NCBI RefSeq assembly: GCF_050624435.1
Contig: NC_134540.1
Location: forward strand, 107,537,739-107,601,738
DNA: 64,000 nt
Source: Tenrec ecaudatus
Taxonomy: Eukaryota; Chordata; Mammalia; Afrosoricida; Tenrecidae
Direction of reading: 5' to 3'
This document shows positions 48,169 through 58,839 of this stretch, in pieces. The position numbers and the translations under genes are program-made. Position 1 is the first letter of the stretch. Each line of letters begins with the position of its first letter. Below the pieces are notes generated by a model. It made no database searches. It saw only the letters and a program-made list of their open reading frames with translations, and was not told the origin of the DNA.

Positions 48169-48796
48169 TGTGTCAGTCTGGATAGACTAGAGAAACAAAT
48201 TCATAGACATGAGCCTTATATATAAGAGCAATTGAGGGCTTAAGTAGAGAGCAAATGCTTTGAAAATGATGAGGGCAAAGAATGTACAGATGTGCTTTAT
48301 ACAATTGATGTATGTATGGATTGTGATAAGAGTTGTATGACTCCCTAATAAAATGTTAAAAAAAATAAGAGCAATTGAATATTGAGTAAACCTCCCAGTC
48401 AGTCCAGATCAAGTGCATAAGTCCAATAGTATCCCATATGTCCAATACCTATCTGTAAATTCCTCTTCAGACTCACACAACATATGCAATGACACTGAAT
48501 GCAGGAAGATCACAGGCCATTGGGTGGAAAGTCTTGTGGATCCAGTGGCAGTGGGAGCATCTCAGCACTGGCAGGGGTCTCCATGTGGCTCCTTCAGCTT
48601 CAGGGCTCTAGCATAGCTCCATGTGTCTTCTCAACAGGAATGACTCACAAGGAGTGAGTGTGTGTCCCATCTCACATGAGCTATTTATCTCCTTAGTGCC
48701 TCCAAATGAGGTCCTCAAGACACAACCTGATTCACAACTAAACTCCACCCCTCACTCTTAAGTCTTAAATTGACAACACATTGTGTAACAACCACA
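48169..48796 (-). mobile_element. Solo ERVL-type LTR with perfect 5-bp TSD, carrying an L1 stub
   Basis: TGTGTCAG...AACCACA ends in antisense, flanked by CCTTA at 48164-48168 and 48797-48801. Length is 485 bp after removing the L1 stub and its duplication. Same subfamily as 31831 and 22199. Fossil, older than the stub. Confidence 0.85.
48236..48364 (+). mobile_element. Very short L1 insertion (129 bp) with perfect TSD
   Basis: A sense L1 3' terminus only, ending 'cctaataaaatgtt' plus A run, flanked by the perfect repeat ATAAGAGCAATTGA at 48222-48235 and 48365-48378. Confidence 0.93.
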
Positions 48797-48855
48797 CCTT
48801 ATTTTCTTCTTAAGTTTTAAACAGTCTTTCTTTTTTTTTTATTGTGAAGCATATT

Positions 48856-51476
48856 TTTTTTTTTTAGATTTTGTTTTATTTTATTTTATTTTTTTAACAA
48901 TTTATTGGGGCTGATACAATTCTTTTCACAGTTCACACATATACATACATCAATTGTATAAAGCACATCTGTACAGTCTTTGCCCTAATCATTTTTTTCT
49001 CTTTTCTTCTTTTACATTTTATTAGGGACTCCAACAACTCTTACCACAATCCATACATATACATACATCAATTGTATAAAGCACATCCATACATTCCCTG
49101 CCCCAATCATTCTCAAGGCATTTGCTCTCCACTTAAGCCCCCTGCATCAGGTCCTCTTTTTTTTCCCCCCCTCCCTCCCCTTTCCCCCCTCCCTCATATG
49201 CCCTTGGTAATTTATACATCGTTATTTTGTCATATCTTGCCCTATTCGGGGTCTCCCTTCCCCCCTTCTCTGCTGTCCCTCTCCCAGGGAAGAGGTCACA
49301 TGTGGCTCCTTGTAATCAGTTCCCCCTTTCCAACCCACTCACCCTCCACTCTCCCAGCATCGTCCCTCACGCCCTTGGTCCTGAAGGTATCATCCACCCT
49401 GGATTCCCTGTACCTCCAACCCTCATATGTACCAGTGTACAGCCTGTGTCCTATCCAGCCCTGCAAGGTAGAATTCGGATCATGGTAGTTGGGGGGAGGA
49501 AGCATCCAGGATCTGGGGGAAAGCTGTGTTCTTCATCGATACTACCTCACACCCTAATTAACCCATCTCCTCTCCTAAGCCCCTCTATGAGGGGATCTCC
49601 ATTGGCCGACACTTGGGCCTTGGGTCTCCACTCTGCACTTCCCCCTTCATTTAATATAATATATATATACACATACATATATACATATACACATATATAC
49701 ACATACATACACACACTTATATCTTTTTTTTTTTTTTTGCATGATGCCTTATATCTGGTCCCTTGGGCACCTCGTGATCGCACTGGCCGGTGTGCTTCTT
49801 CCATGTGGGCTTATTTGTTTCTGAGCGAGATGGCCGCTTGTTCACCTCCAAGCCTTTAAGACCCCAGACACTATCTCTTTTCATAGCCGGGCACCATCAG
49901 CTTTCTTCACCACATTTGCTTGTGCACCCATTTGTCTTCAGCGATCCTATCATGGAGGTGTGCTGTCAATGATACGATTTTTTGTTCTTTGATGCCTGGT
50001 AACTGATGCCTTTGGGACGACTCGATCACACAGGCTGGTGTGTTCTTCCATGTGGACTTTGTTGCTTCTGAGCTAGATGGCCGCTTGTTTATCTTCAAGC
50101 CTTTAAGACCCCAGTCACTATCTCTTTTGATAGCCGGGCACCATCAGCTTTCTTCACCACATTTACTTGTTCACCCACTTTGGCTCCAGCCGTTGTGTCG
50201 GGAGAGTGAGCATCATAGAGTTCCAATTTAATAAAAGAAGGTATTCATGCATAGAGGGAGTGTTTGAGTAGAGGCCCAAGGCCCTTCCGCCACCTTAATA
50301 CTTGACCTATAAATATCGACACAAAGATCTATTTCCCCAACCTCCTATATATATTTGCATGTACATGTCTTTGTCTAGACCTCCATGAATGCCCTTTGAC
50401 TCCTAGCTCTTTCCTCCATCTCCCTTGACCTTCCTCCTGCCCTACTACCATGCTGCATCGCCACCTGGGCTAGAGTATACCTCTTCTCTAAGCAACCTTA
50501 CCCTTGATCATTTCCCATCAGGCCTGCCACTCCCCCTTCTCTACCCTTTGGGGTCCCATGTTTTTCCCTTGTCCCTGGGTTTGTTAACACCACTTCCTTA
50601 CCCCCCCTACCCCCCACCCCAAGTCCCCCCGGAACTGTCAGTCCCGTTGTTTTTCATCCAGATAGTTCATCCAGCCTGTCCTATTCAGACAGACCTGTGG
50701 AGTCACTAACATGCACGAAAACTAGACAGAGGAACACAAAGCAACAGTATACAACCAGACAACAAAACAACCAAAACAAACCACTGAAAAAGAACAGAAC
50801 AAAACAGTTCACAAGAGAAAAGCTTGTAGTTAGTTCAGGGATCTTTGCTGGCCCTTAGGATCGTTTTCCAGTCCAGACTGTTGGGGCACCACGCCCTGGC
50901 CCCAAAGACCACTTTCAGCATTCCCTGGGGACCTTGCCACTCCATTCCCTTGCTGTTCCGCTGCACTCCCCCAGTGATTTGCCTCGGTGTGGTGGGATCA
51001 GGTCAGGTGCAATTCCCACACTGTGTCTCCTGGCTGTCCCCTGTATCGCCCTTAGTCACTGAGGGGCATCATGTCTCATAGTAGGGCCAGCCATGTTGTT
51101 CTCTCTGTGGACTGGCTGCTCTACTCAGGAACATCATCATCACGGCCTGGTGGGCCAGGCTGTGCTCCACTCTCTCCTCCTGCCCCTTCATCTGCTCCCG
51201 TGTGCTCTGATCAAATATGTCCATCTCCCATAGCTGCAGGGTCAATGTCGTCCTTTGGAACAAGTTCTTTTCGGGGGAGGGGCAGGAATCCACTTAATTT
51301 ATGGTGCTGGGGCCAGCCTCCCAGACCTCTCCACCGGTTCCGTCCTCCACGCCGGGATATTGCATTCACACCTTGCGACACTGGGTTGAAGTCTGGTCCC
51401 ACTTTCCCTGTGGAGATATAAACCATACCCTCCCCTTGGGTGGATTAATGCCCCATTTCTGTCATGCTGATTGTAC
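48856..51476 (-). other. L1 3' UTR, 2.6 kb, with internal duplications
   Basis: Contains a G-rich tract on the L1 sense strand (plus-strand C runs at 49165-49194) and another near 50600-50640. A 3'-terminal duplication gives two AATAAA-type signals (plus strand TTTATT at 48901-48906 and 49018-49023). An approximately 240-bp tandem duplication lies at 49725-50210, and a (TA/CA)-rich low-complexity stretch at 49655-49730. Homologous to all other L1 3' UTRs in the window. Confidence 0.85.
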
Positions 51477-54400
51477 TTACCTCAGGGGACTCATGTTGTA
51501 CCTGTCCCTTTGGGTCTGGCTTACCTTGCTTAACATAATTCCTTCCAGCTCTTCCCATGAAATAACGTGTTTCATGTGCTCATCGGTGCTTTTTAGTGCT
51601 GCATAATACTCCATTGTGTGTATGTGCCAAAGTTTGCTAATCCACTCGTCTATCGATGGAAACTTAGGCTGTTTCCAAGTCTTTGCTATTGTGAATTGTG
51701 CCGCAATAAACATTGCGTGTTTTATTTGCTGCTTCAACCGGGTATATGCCCAGTAGAGGGATGGCTGGGTCGTAAGGTAGATCAATTTCCATTTTCTTTA
51801 GGTATCGCCAGATTGCTTTCCACAGTGTCTGTACAAATCTGCACGACCACCAGCAGTGGAGGAGGGTTCCTATTTCACCACAGCCCCTCCAACACTTGTT
51901 GCTCTCTGATTTACTGATCTGAGCTAGCCTGAGGGGTGTTAGATGGTATCTCATGGTTGTTTTGATTTGCATTTCTCTTATGGCAAGGGACTTCGAGCAC
52001 TTTCTCATATATTTATTGGCCATATTGATCTCCTCTCTAGTGAAAGTTCTTCTCATTTCTTTTGCCCACTTCCTTAGGGGGTTAACTGTTTTCCTCTTTT
52101 TGCAGGTCATGATGGTGTTGTAGATTTTAGTAATGAGCCCTTTGTCTGACATGTCATTACTAAAAATCTTCTCCCAGTCTGTGGGTTGCCTTGTCACCCT
52201 CTTGGCAAAGTCTTTCGAAGTGCACAGGTGTTTTATTCTTATTAGATCCCATTTGTCGATTTCCAGATCACCTGTGTGTGTCCCCTTCCCTGTTGCAGTG
52301 AGCCTATGTGCTCCCTGGGCCAGTGCTCTGAGATTAGTCCCGATTCCCTCCTTAATGGTCCTGATGGTTTGGGGTTTGACTTCTAGATCTGTGATCCACC
52401 TTGAGTGTATTCTTGTGCATGGGGTGAGGTAGACGTCTTGTTTCAACTTTCTACATGTGGATATCCATTGTTTCCAGCACCACTTATTAAAGAGGGCATC
52501 TGCTTCCCACTTGACGTTTTTGGGACCCTTGTCGAAGATCAGTTGTCTATATGCTGATGATTTTACTCCTGGGCTTTCTATTCTTTTCCACTGGTCTGAG
52601 TGTCTATCATTGTGCCAGTACCATGCTGTTTTGACCACCGTAGCTGTGTAGTAGGCATTAAAATCAGGTAGGGCGAGTCCTCCAATTGTGTCCTTCTTCT
52701 TGAGGAGTTCTCTGCTAATTCTGGGTTTCTTCCCTCTCCATATGAAGTTGGTGGTCAGTTTTTCCAATTCTTTGAAGAAGGTTGATGGTAATTGGATTGG
52801 TATAGCATTGAACTTGTAGAGTGCTTTAGGAAGAACTGTCATCTTTACTATGTTCAGCCTACCTAACCATGAGCAGGGGAGCTTCATCCATTTGTGAAGG
52901 TCACTTTTGGTTTCCTGTAATAGGGTTTTATAATTATGCTTATATAGGTCTTTAGTATTTTTTGTTAAGTATATTCCTAGGTATTTCAGTTTGTTCTTGG
53001 CTACTTGGAAGGGTACTTCCCTCTTAATCGCCTCTTCCATGGCCCTGTCCGATGTGTATAGAAACCCTACTGACTTCTGTTTATTGATCTTGTATCCTGC
53101 TACTCTTCCGTATTCCTCTATTGCTGTAAGTATTCCAACTGTGGAGTTTTGGGGGTCTTCAATGTATAGGATCATGTCATCTGCAAATAACGATAGTTTC
53201 ACCTCCTCCTCTCCCAACTGGATCCCTTTGATGTCCTTCCGCTGTCTTATGTTGTTAGCCAGAACCTCCAAAACGATATTGAATAGAAGAGGGGACAGGG
53301 GGCATCCTTGTCTTGTACCCTTTTTCAGTGGTATTGTTCTTGTCTTTTCTCCATTGACTATGATGTTGGCTGTTGGTCTTTCATAGATAGCTTGTATGAG
53401 CTTGAGGAACTTACCTTCCAATCCTATCTTCATGAGTGTTTTGATTATGAATGGATGCTGGATGTTGTCAAATGCTTTTTCTGCATCTATGGATATTATC
53501 ATATGGTTTTTATCCTTTTTCTTCTCGATGTGGTGTATGATATTGATGGATTTTCGGATGTTAAACCATCCCTGCATCGCTGGGATGAATCCTACTTGGT
53601 CGTGGTGAATGATATGTTTGATGTTCCTTTGTATTCTATTGGCCAATATTTTGTTAAGGATTTTTGCATCTATGTTCATTAGAGATATTGGTCTATAATT
53701 CTCTACACTTGTGGGGTCTTTTCCCTGTTTGGGTATCAAAGTAATGCTGGCTTCGTAAAATGAGTTTGGGAGCTTGCCGTTCTTTTCTATGTTATGGAAT
53801 ACTTTGTGGAGGATCGGTGTCAGCTCTTCCCTGAATGTTTGGTAAAATTCTGCTGTGTAGCCATCTGGCCCTGGGGCCTTTTTCCTTGGTAGGTTTTTGA
53901 TGACACTCTCTATTTCTTCCTTCGCTATGGGTTTGTTGAGGTTCTTGATCTCTGTCTCAGATAATCTAGGGATAGATTGTTTTTCTAAATATTTATCCAT
54001 GTCTTCCAGGTTTCTGAATTCATTAGAATACAAACCTTCATAGTACTTTGTGATTATCCTTTTTATCTCATTGGGGTCTGTTGTTATTGCCCCCGATTCA
54101 TCCCTCATCCTGGCTATTGATGATTGTTCCTTTCTATCTTTGGTAAGCTTTGCCAGGGGAGTGTCAATTTTATTAATTCGTTCATAAAACCAGCTTCTAG
54201 TTGCGTTAATCCTTTGCATTGTTCTTTTGTCTTCCCACTGGTTTAACTCCGCCCTGATTTTTATTATTTCTTTTCTCTTGCTATTGGAGGGGTAGTTCTG
54301 TTGACTCTGTTCTAGTTGTTGGAGGTTTTGTGTTAACATATCTGTCATACGCCTTTCTTCTTTTTTCATGTATGCATTCAGTGATATCAAGCTACCTCTG

Positions 54401-55284
54401 ATAACTGCCTTTGCAGTGTCCCATAAGTTTTGATATGTTGTATGCTCGTTCTCATTAGTTTCTAGAAATTTCCTGATATCCTCTCTGATCTGGACCTTAA
54501 CCCATTCATGTCGCAGGAGATCGTTGTTTATTCTCCAATTGGTGGCCCTTACTTTTCTGGGTGCCCTTCTATTAATCTCCAGCTTTATGGCATGGTGGTC
54601 TGAGAAAGACGTCTGGATAATATCTATGTGTTTGAATTTACTCAGGCTGGCCTTGTGCCCCAGCATGTGATCTATTCTTGAGAAAGATCCGTGTGGATTG
54701 GAGAAGAATGTGAAACCTTTTGCTTTTGGATGAAAGGCTCTATAGATGTCTATCAGGCCCTGTTGCCTAATTACATTGTTTAGCTCTCTGGCCTCTTTGC
54801 TGAGCTTCTTTCCCTGTGACCTGTCTTTCTCTGATAGTGGAGTGTTGAAGTCCCCCACTATTATTGTTGTTTCCGTGATTTCTTCTGTCATTTTTTTAAT
54901 AGTTTGTTTGACGAAATTTGCCGCACCATTATTAGGTGCGTAAATATTCAGTATGCTTATTGCTTCCTGGTTTACTGAGCCTTTGAGCATTATGTAATGT
55001 CCCTCTTTGTCTCTTTTTATGTTTTGGATCTTGAGATCCATTTTGTCGGAGATTAAGATAGCCACTCCTGCCTTCTTGGAGTTACCATTTGCTTGGTAAA
55101 CTTTCTGCCAGCCCTTTATTCTCAGCCTATGCTTGTCTGCTTGCTTAAGGTGTGTCTCTTGCAGGCAGCAGATTGATGGGTTATGTTTTCTAATCCAATC
55201 CTCCAGCCTCTTTCTTTTAACATATGAATTGAGCCCATTTGTATTCAAAGTGATTATTACAATCTCTGGCTTCATGGTTGCCAT
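51477..55284 (-). CDS. L1 ORF2 protein, endonuclease and reverse transcriptase, one frameshift
   Basis: L1 ORF2p nicks target DNA and reverse-transcribes L1 RNA at the nick. The open frame from ATG 55284 to 51664 encodes 1206 aa. All apurinic-like endonuclease residues align at the human positions: N14, E43, D145 and N147 (GDFNTP), D205 and the SDHH at 228-231. The RT has D600 (ISIDAEKAF) and FADD with D702/D703. The C-terminal CCHC motif is present ([18 protein letters not shown]). Near codon 1183-1190 (about 51715-51740) the frame shifts. The conserved end ([20 protein letters not shown] to NMSPLR) continues in another frame to 51477, replaced in the open frame by about 20 unrelated residues. 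Total length without the shift would be about the 1275 aa of human ORF2p. No other stop interrupts it. Confidence 0.95.
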
Positions 55285-55326
55285 ATTCTGTTTTGTGTTT
55301 TGGGTCTTTGCCTATCTTCCTTCATA

Positions 55327-56454
55327 TCAGTGTACTGCGTTTGAGTGGAGGGTTTCTATCCTGTCCTCTTTTCCATCTGAGACCGTGTTGTCCTGGCACG
55401 TGTTGCTGGCATGTTGGCTTCTAGATGGAGATGGGCTATATGGTGGTCTCCTGGTGGTTCTAGTTGGAGCTTGATCTTCTGGCCATAGTGAGTCAGCCAG
55501 TATGTTCTGCAGGGTCGGGTGACTTGCAGTATATTTTTTGAGTTCTTCCTTGTCCTGGAAGACCCTTATCTTACCCTCTATCTTAATGGATAACTTGGCA
55601 GGGTATAGGATTCTGGGGGAGGCATTTTCATCTTTCAGTTTTTGGAAGATGTTGCTCCATTCTCTCCTCCTCTTCATGGTTTCAGCTGATAAGTCTGAGC
55701 ATAACCTTACCTGCGCTCCTTTGTATGTGACTGTCTTCCTTTCTCTTGATGCTCGTAGAATTTTCTCTTTTTCCTCTAAGTTGGATAATTTTACAATTAT
55801 ATGCCTTGGCGTGTTCTTCTTGGTGTTTAGCTTAGCCGGCGTCCTCTCTGCTTCCTGTATGAGAGTCGGATTCTCCTTTGTTAGGTTGGGGAAATTTTCT
55901 TCCAGGAATTCCTTTGCTATCTTGGCAGTCGATTTGTGTGTTATGTTGTGTTCCGGTAGACCGATTATTCGAATATTATTCCTCTTCATAGCATCTGTCA
56001 TTGATCTCAGGCTGTCTTCTGTTTCTTTAATTTTCCTATCTGATTGTTTTTCTCGCTTGCTTCGTTTGGTTTGAGCGTCCTCGAGTTCACTGATACGGTT
56101 CTCAGCCTCCTCAAGCCTAGATATAGCTTCTGTGACCTTTTGTGTGGCCTCTGCTACCTCCTCTGTTAGTTTCTGCAGTTCCTTTTGGTGGATAGTATTC
56201 ATCCCCTCTATTGTGGACTTCATCCCCTCTATTGTGCATTTCATCCCTTCTATCGTTGCATCCTTATTTTGGTTTGCTTCTCTTAGCTCCTGTATTACTG
56301 CAAGCAGAGTTCTGAAGATTTCCTTTTGTGGCTGATCTATATCTGTTTCTTCTATGAGTGACGTTAGGTCTGTTAAAGTGCCTCGTTTCTCTGATTTTTT
56401 TGTTGGGAGTGATGTGGACTGTTGATTTTTCCTTGATCCTTTAATAGGCCCCAT
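55327..56454 (-). CDS. L1 ORF1 protein, intact, 375 aa
   Basis: L1 ORF1p is a trimeric RNA-binding chaperone that coats L1 RNA. Intact from MGPIKGSRKN to the stop. Residues about 45-155 form the coiled coil, containing three tandem heptads at 67-87 (TIEGMKC, TIEGMKS, TIEGMNT). The RRM-like domain follows from about 157 (RNNIRIIGLPEHN) to 255, with KTVTYKGAQVRLCSDLS. The C-terminal domain has RREWSNIFQKLK and RILYPAKLSIKIEGKIRVF. A tail of about 45 residues after SLWPEDQ, rich in S, P, R and T, extends past the human end; a related tail is seen in the old copy at 41900. The heptads are single in both older copies here. ATG chosen as the first in frame after the 5' UTR. Confidence 0.95.
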   Translation of the reverse strand: MGPIKGSRKNQQSTSLPTKKSEKRGTLTDLTSLIEETDIDQPQKEIFRTLLAVIQELREANQNKDATIEGMKCTIEGMKSTIEGMNTIHQKELQKLTEEVAEATQKVTEAISRLEEAENRISELEDAQTKRSKREKQSDRKIKETEDSLRSMTDAMKRNNIRIIGLPEHNITHKSTAKIAKEFLEENFPNLTKENPTLIQEAERTPAKLNTKKNTPRHIIVKLSNLEEKEKILRASRERKTVTYKGAQVRLCSDLSAETMKRRREWSNIFQKLKDENASPRILYPAKLSIKIEGKIRVFQDKEELKKYTASHPTLQNILADSLWPEDQAPTRTTRRPPYSPSPSRSQHASNTCQDNTVSDGKEDRIETLHSNAVH

Positions 56455-56761
56455 GCTTCTGGGAGACAGGAGTAACCTTATTGTGTGGAGGCTCAGGCCA
56501 CTGTGCCGTCTCCTGGGGTGGCTGGGGCGGGCTGCGGCAGGCTTAGGGCTGGCACTGGGGACCCAACAGGGCCCCAGGTGGTGAGAGCTGGCTGGAGCTC
56601 ACTGACGGCTCCTCAGGGACTGCAAAGCCGAGACCCAGGCTCCACTGCAGGTGGAGTGTTTGATCTGCCCGGGCTGTGAGCGGGCGCGGGGAGGCCCCTT
56701 GGATAGCTGCGCAGGCAGCTGCGGGACACTGCAGGGAACAATGGTGTTCGCTCTCCGCCCT

Positions 56762-56836
56762 TTTGGCGCGAAACCGCAGGGGGTAATGGCGCCGGCAAAG
56801 GAGGCTTGGCGCGAAACCGCAGGGGGCAATGGCGCC
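56762..56836. promoter_or_regulatory. Two E2F-like sites in a 43-bp tandem repeat
   Basis: TTTGGCGCGAAA at 56762-56773 fits the palindromic E2F consensus TTTSGCGCGAAA. A second TTGGCGCGAAA lies at 56806-56816. Both are in 31-bp near-identical blocks (56763-56793 and 56806-56836) spaced 43 bp apart, each also holding 'aatggcgcc'. Binding is inferred from the motif only. Confidence 0.6.
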
Positions 56837-57606
56837 CTTCCTCTGCTCAGGCTCAGAGTCGCGGCCGCCGGGGTCCCCGCAGCACCCTGGGGAGGGCACC
56901 TACTCTTGTGCCTTGCGCAGGGTGGGGCCCTTGGTGGGCAGACTCAGCAGCGCGGGGGCTCCGCGGAATCTCAGGGACTGGGACCGGCGCGGGTTGGGCT
57001 ATGGCTCCTGTTGGCGGGACGTGCTCAGTGCAGGGTCCCTGCCAGGAGTGGAGCTGGCGCTAGGCTGCCAGGGGCTGGCGGGGGCGGGCGGGGGTGGGAG
57101 GCCAGCGCAAGGAGGGCAGGTGGAGAGGTCCGCGGCAGCGGTGCGGGTGGATGGTCCCCCGTGGGGGTCGCCAGACAACCCGCGGGTCCGCTCCCCTGAG
57201 CTTGGATGAATGGAGGGAGGGACGTGGGCCCGTGGGCAGATCGCTGCCCTGTGGGGAGAGGGGGACTGCGGGAGAGGAAAGCTTCTCTCCCAGTGGGGAT
57301 CCGCGATATGGAGTGGGGAGTGGGCCGCTGAAGTAGGCAGGGCAGGCAAGCGGCTCTGGGCTGGCGTCGGGTTTGGGGATGGAGCCTAAGCCGGTCGCCA
57401 GTGAGCTCACGGCAGCTTAGTGGCCAAAGATGTCCCACTAGTCCGGTCCTCTTTCACCTAGACCCCTGCTCCGGACAAATACGTGGGGTAGGACTGGGGT
57501 GCTGACCCAGGGGGATATTTCACTCACCAGACTCTTACTATTCAGCTACCTGGTCGCCAATCCCGCTTTGTTTGGAGGAGCTCTCAGAGTATGCGGGTGT
57601 CCCTGT

Positions 57607-57616
57607 CGGCCATCTT
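57607..57616 (-). promoter_or_regulatory. YY1-type site at the L1 5' end
   Basis: On the L1 sense strand AAGATGGCCG lies at about +10 to +19 from the 5' end. YY1 binding at the same place in human L1 sets the transcription start. The older L1s here have related motifs at their 5' ends (CAAAATGGC near 44866-44874). Confidence 0.7.
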
Positions 57617-58839
57617 CCCCCTCTCGAAGCATATTATTTTTTTAAAAAATTTTTTTATTTTAACAATTTATTGGGGCTGATACAATTCTTTTCACAGTTC
57701 ATACATATACATACATCGATTGTATAAAGCACATCTGTACAGTCTTTGCCCTAATCATTTTTTTCTCTTTTCTTCTTTTACATTTTATTAGGGACTCAAA
57801 CAACTCTTACCACAATCCATACATATACATACATCAATTGTATAAAGCACATCCATACATTCCCTGCCCCAATCATTCTCAAGGCATTTGCTCTCCACTT
57901 AAGCCCCTTGCATCAGGTCCTCTTTTTTCCCCCCCTTCCTCCCCATTCCCCCCTCCCTCATATGCCCTTGGTAATTTATACCTCGTTATTTTGTCATATC
58001 TTGCCCTATCCGGAGTCTCCCTTCCCCCCTTCTCTGCTGTCCCTCTCCCAGGGAAGAGGTCACATGTGGATCCTTGTAATCAGTTCCCCCTTTCCAACCC
58101 ACTCATCCTCCACTCTCCCAGCATCGTCCCTCACACCCTTGGTCCTGAAGGTATCATCCACTCTGGATTCCCTGTACCTCCAACCCTCATATGTACCAGT
58201 GTACAGCCTCTGTCCTATCCAGCCCTGCAAGGTAGAATTCGGATCATGGTAGTTGGGGGGAGGAAGCATCCAGGATCTGGGGGAAAGCTGTGTTCTTCAT
58301 CGGTACTACCTTGCACCCTAATTAACCCATCTCCTCTCCTAAACGCCTCTATGAGGGTATCTCCATTGGCCGACACTTGGGCCTTGGGTCTCCACTCTGC
58401 ACTTCCCCCTTTATTTAATATGATATATATATACATATATACACATACATATATACATATACACATATATACACATACATACACACACTTATATCTTTTT
58501 TTTTTTGCATGATGCCTTATATCTGGTCCCTTGGGCACCTCGTGATCGCACTGGCCGGTGTGCTTCTTCCATGTGGGCTTATTTGCTTCTGAGCTAGATG
58601 GCCGCTTGTTCACCTAAACAGTCTTTCTTGAAACCTACTTGATTTCTTCTCTATTCAAATATTTTGTATTCCCTCTATATACTTTCTAATTATTTTCATT
58701 GTGGATTGACAGCTTTGGCTCCCTGTATTCACTCTTGTAAATTTGTTTAACTTTGATTACTACAAATATTGGTTGACTTTTGCATGACATCGTCTTGTGT
58801 GTTGATTTTTCTTTCATTAAAATACTGAAACAGCTTTAA

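Larger units (their letters stand above)
48856..57625 (-). mobile_element. Full-length young L1, 8.77 kb
   Basis: A complete antisense L1: 5' UTR 56455-57625, ORF1 55327-56454, a 42-nt spacer, ORF2 51477-55284 (with one frameshift), 3' UTR 48856-51476 and a patterned A tail (TAAAA-type repeats). The target-site duplication GAAGCATATT lies at 48846-48855 and 57626-57635. It sits inside the tail of another L1 of the same subfamily. Both the near-intact frames and the perfect duplication indicate a recent insertion. At 8.8 kb it is longer than the 6-kb human L1, because the 3' UTR alone is 2.6 kb. Confidence 0.95.
56455..57625 (-). promoter_or_regulatory. GC-rich 5' UTR/promoter of the young L1
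   Basis: A 1.17-kb CpG-rich region, in sharp contrast to the AT-rich surroundings. It contains no monomer array like those of the older L1s. It begins with a YY1-type site at the 5' end and holds a 43-bp tandem repeat with E2F-like sites. Several open frames on both strands reflect base composition; none is supported as a gene. Confidence 0.8.
48833..58614 (-). mobile_element. Outer young L1 3' fragment, interrupted by the full-length L1
   Basis: The outer element consists of its A tail (48833-48855 and 57636-57655) and about 960 bp of 3' UTR (57656-58614). Its perfect duplication TAAACAGTCTTTCTT lies at 48818-48832 and 58615-58629. The 3' UTR is nearly identical to 48890-49860 of the inner element, including the duplicated 3' terminus. 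It is 5'-truncated in the 3' UTR, so it has no coding capacity. Confidence 0.9.

Noticed and set aside
49655-49730. CRISPR-like or satellite array in the TA/CA-rich stretch
   Set aside because: Simple low-complexity repeat inside the L1 3' UTR; the same stretch occurs at 58420-58500 in the sister copy.
56543-57438. Many open frames up to 182 aa in the CpG-rich block, possible host CpG-island gene or ORF0
   Set aside because: The block lies exactly between ORF1 and the L1 5' end and is bounded by the target-site duplication, so it is the L1 5' UTR. Frames are open on both strands, as expected from GC-rich sequence.
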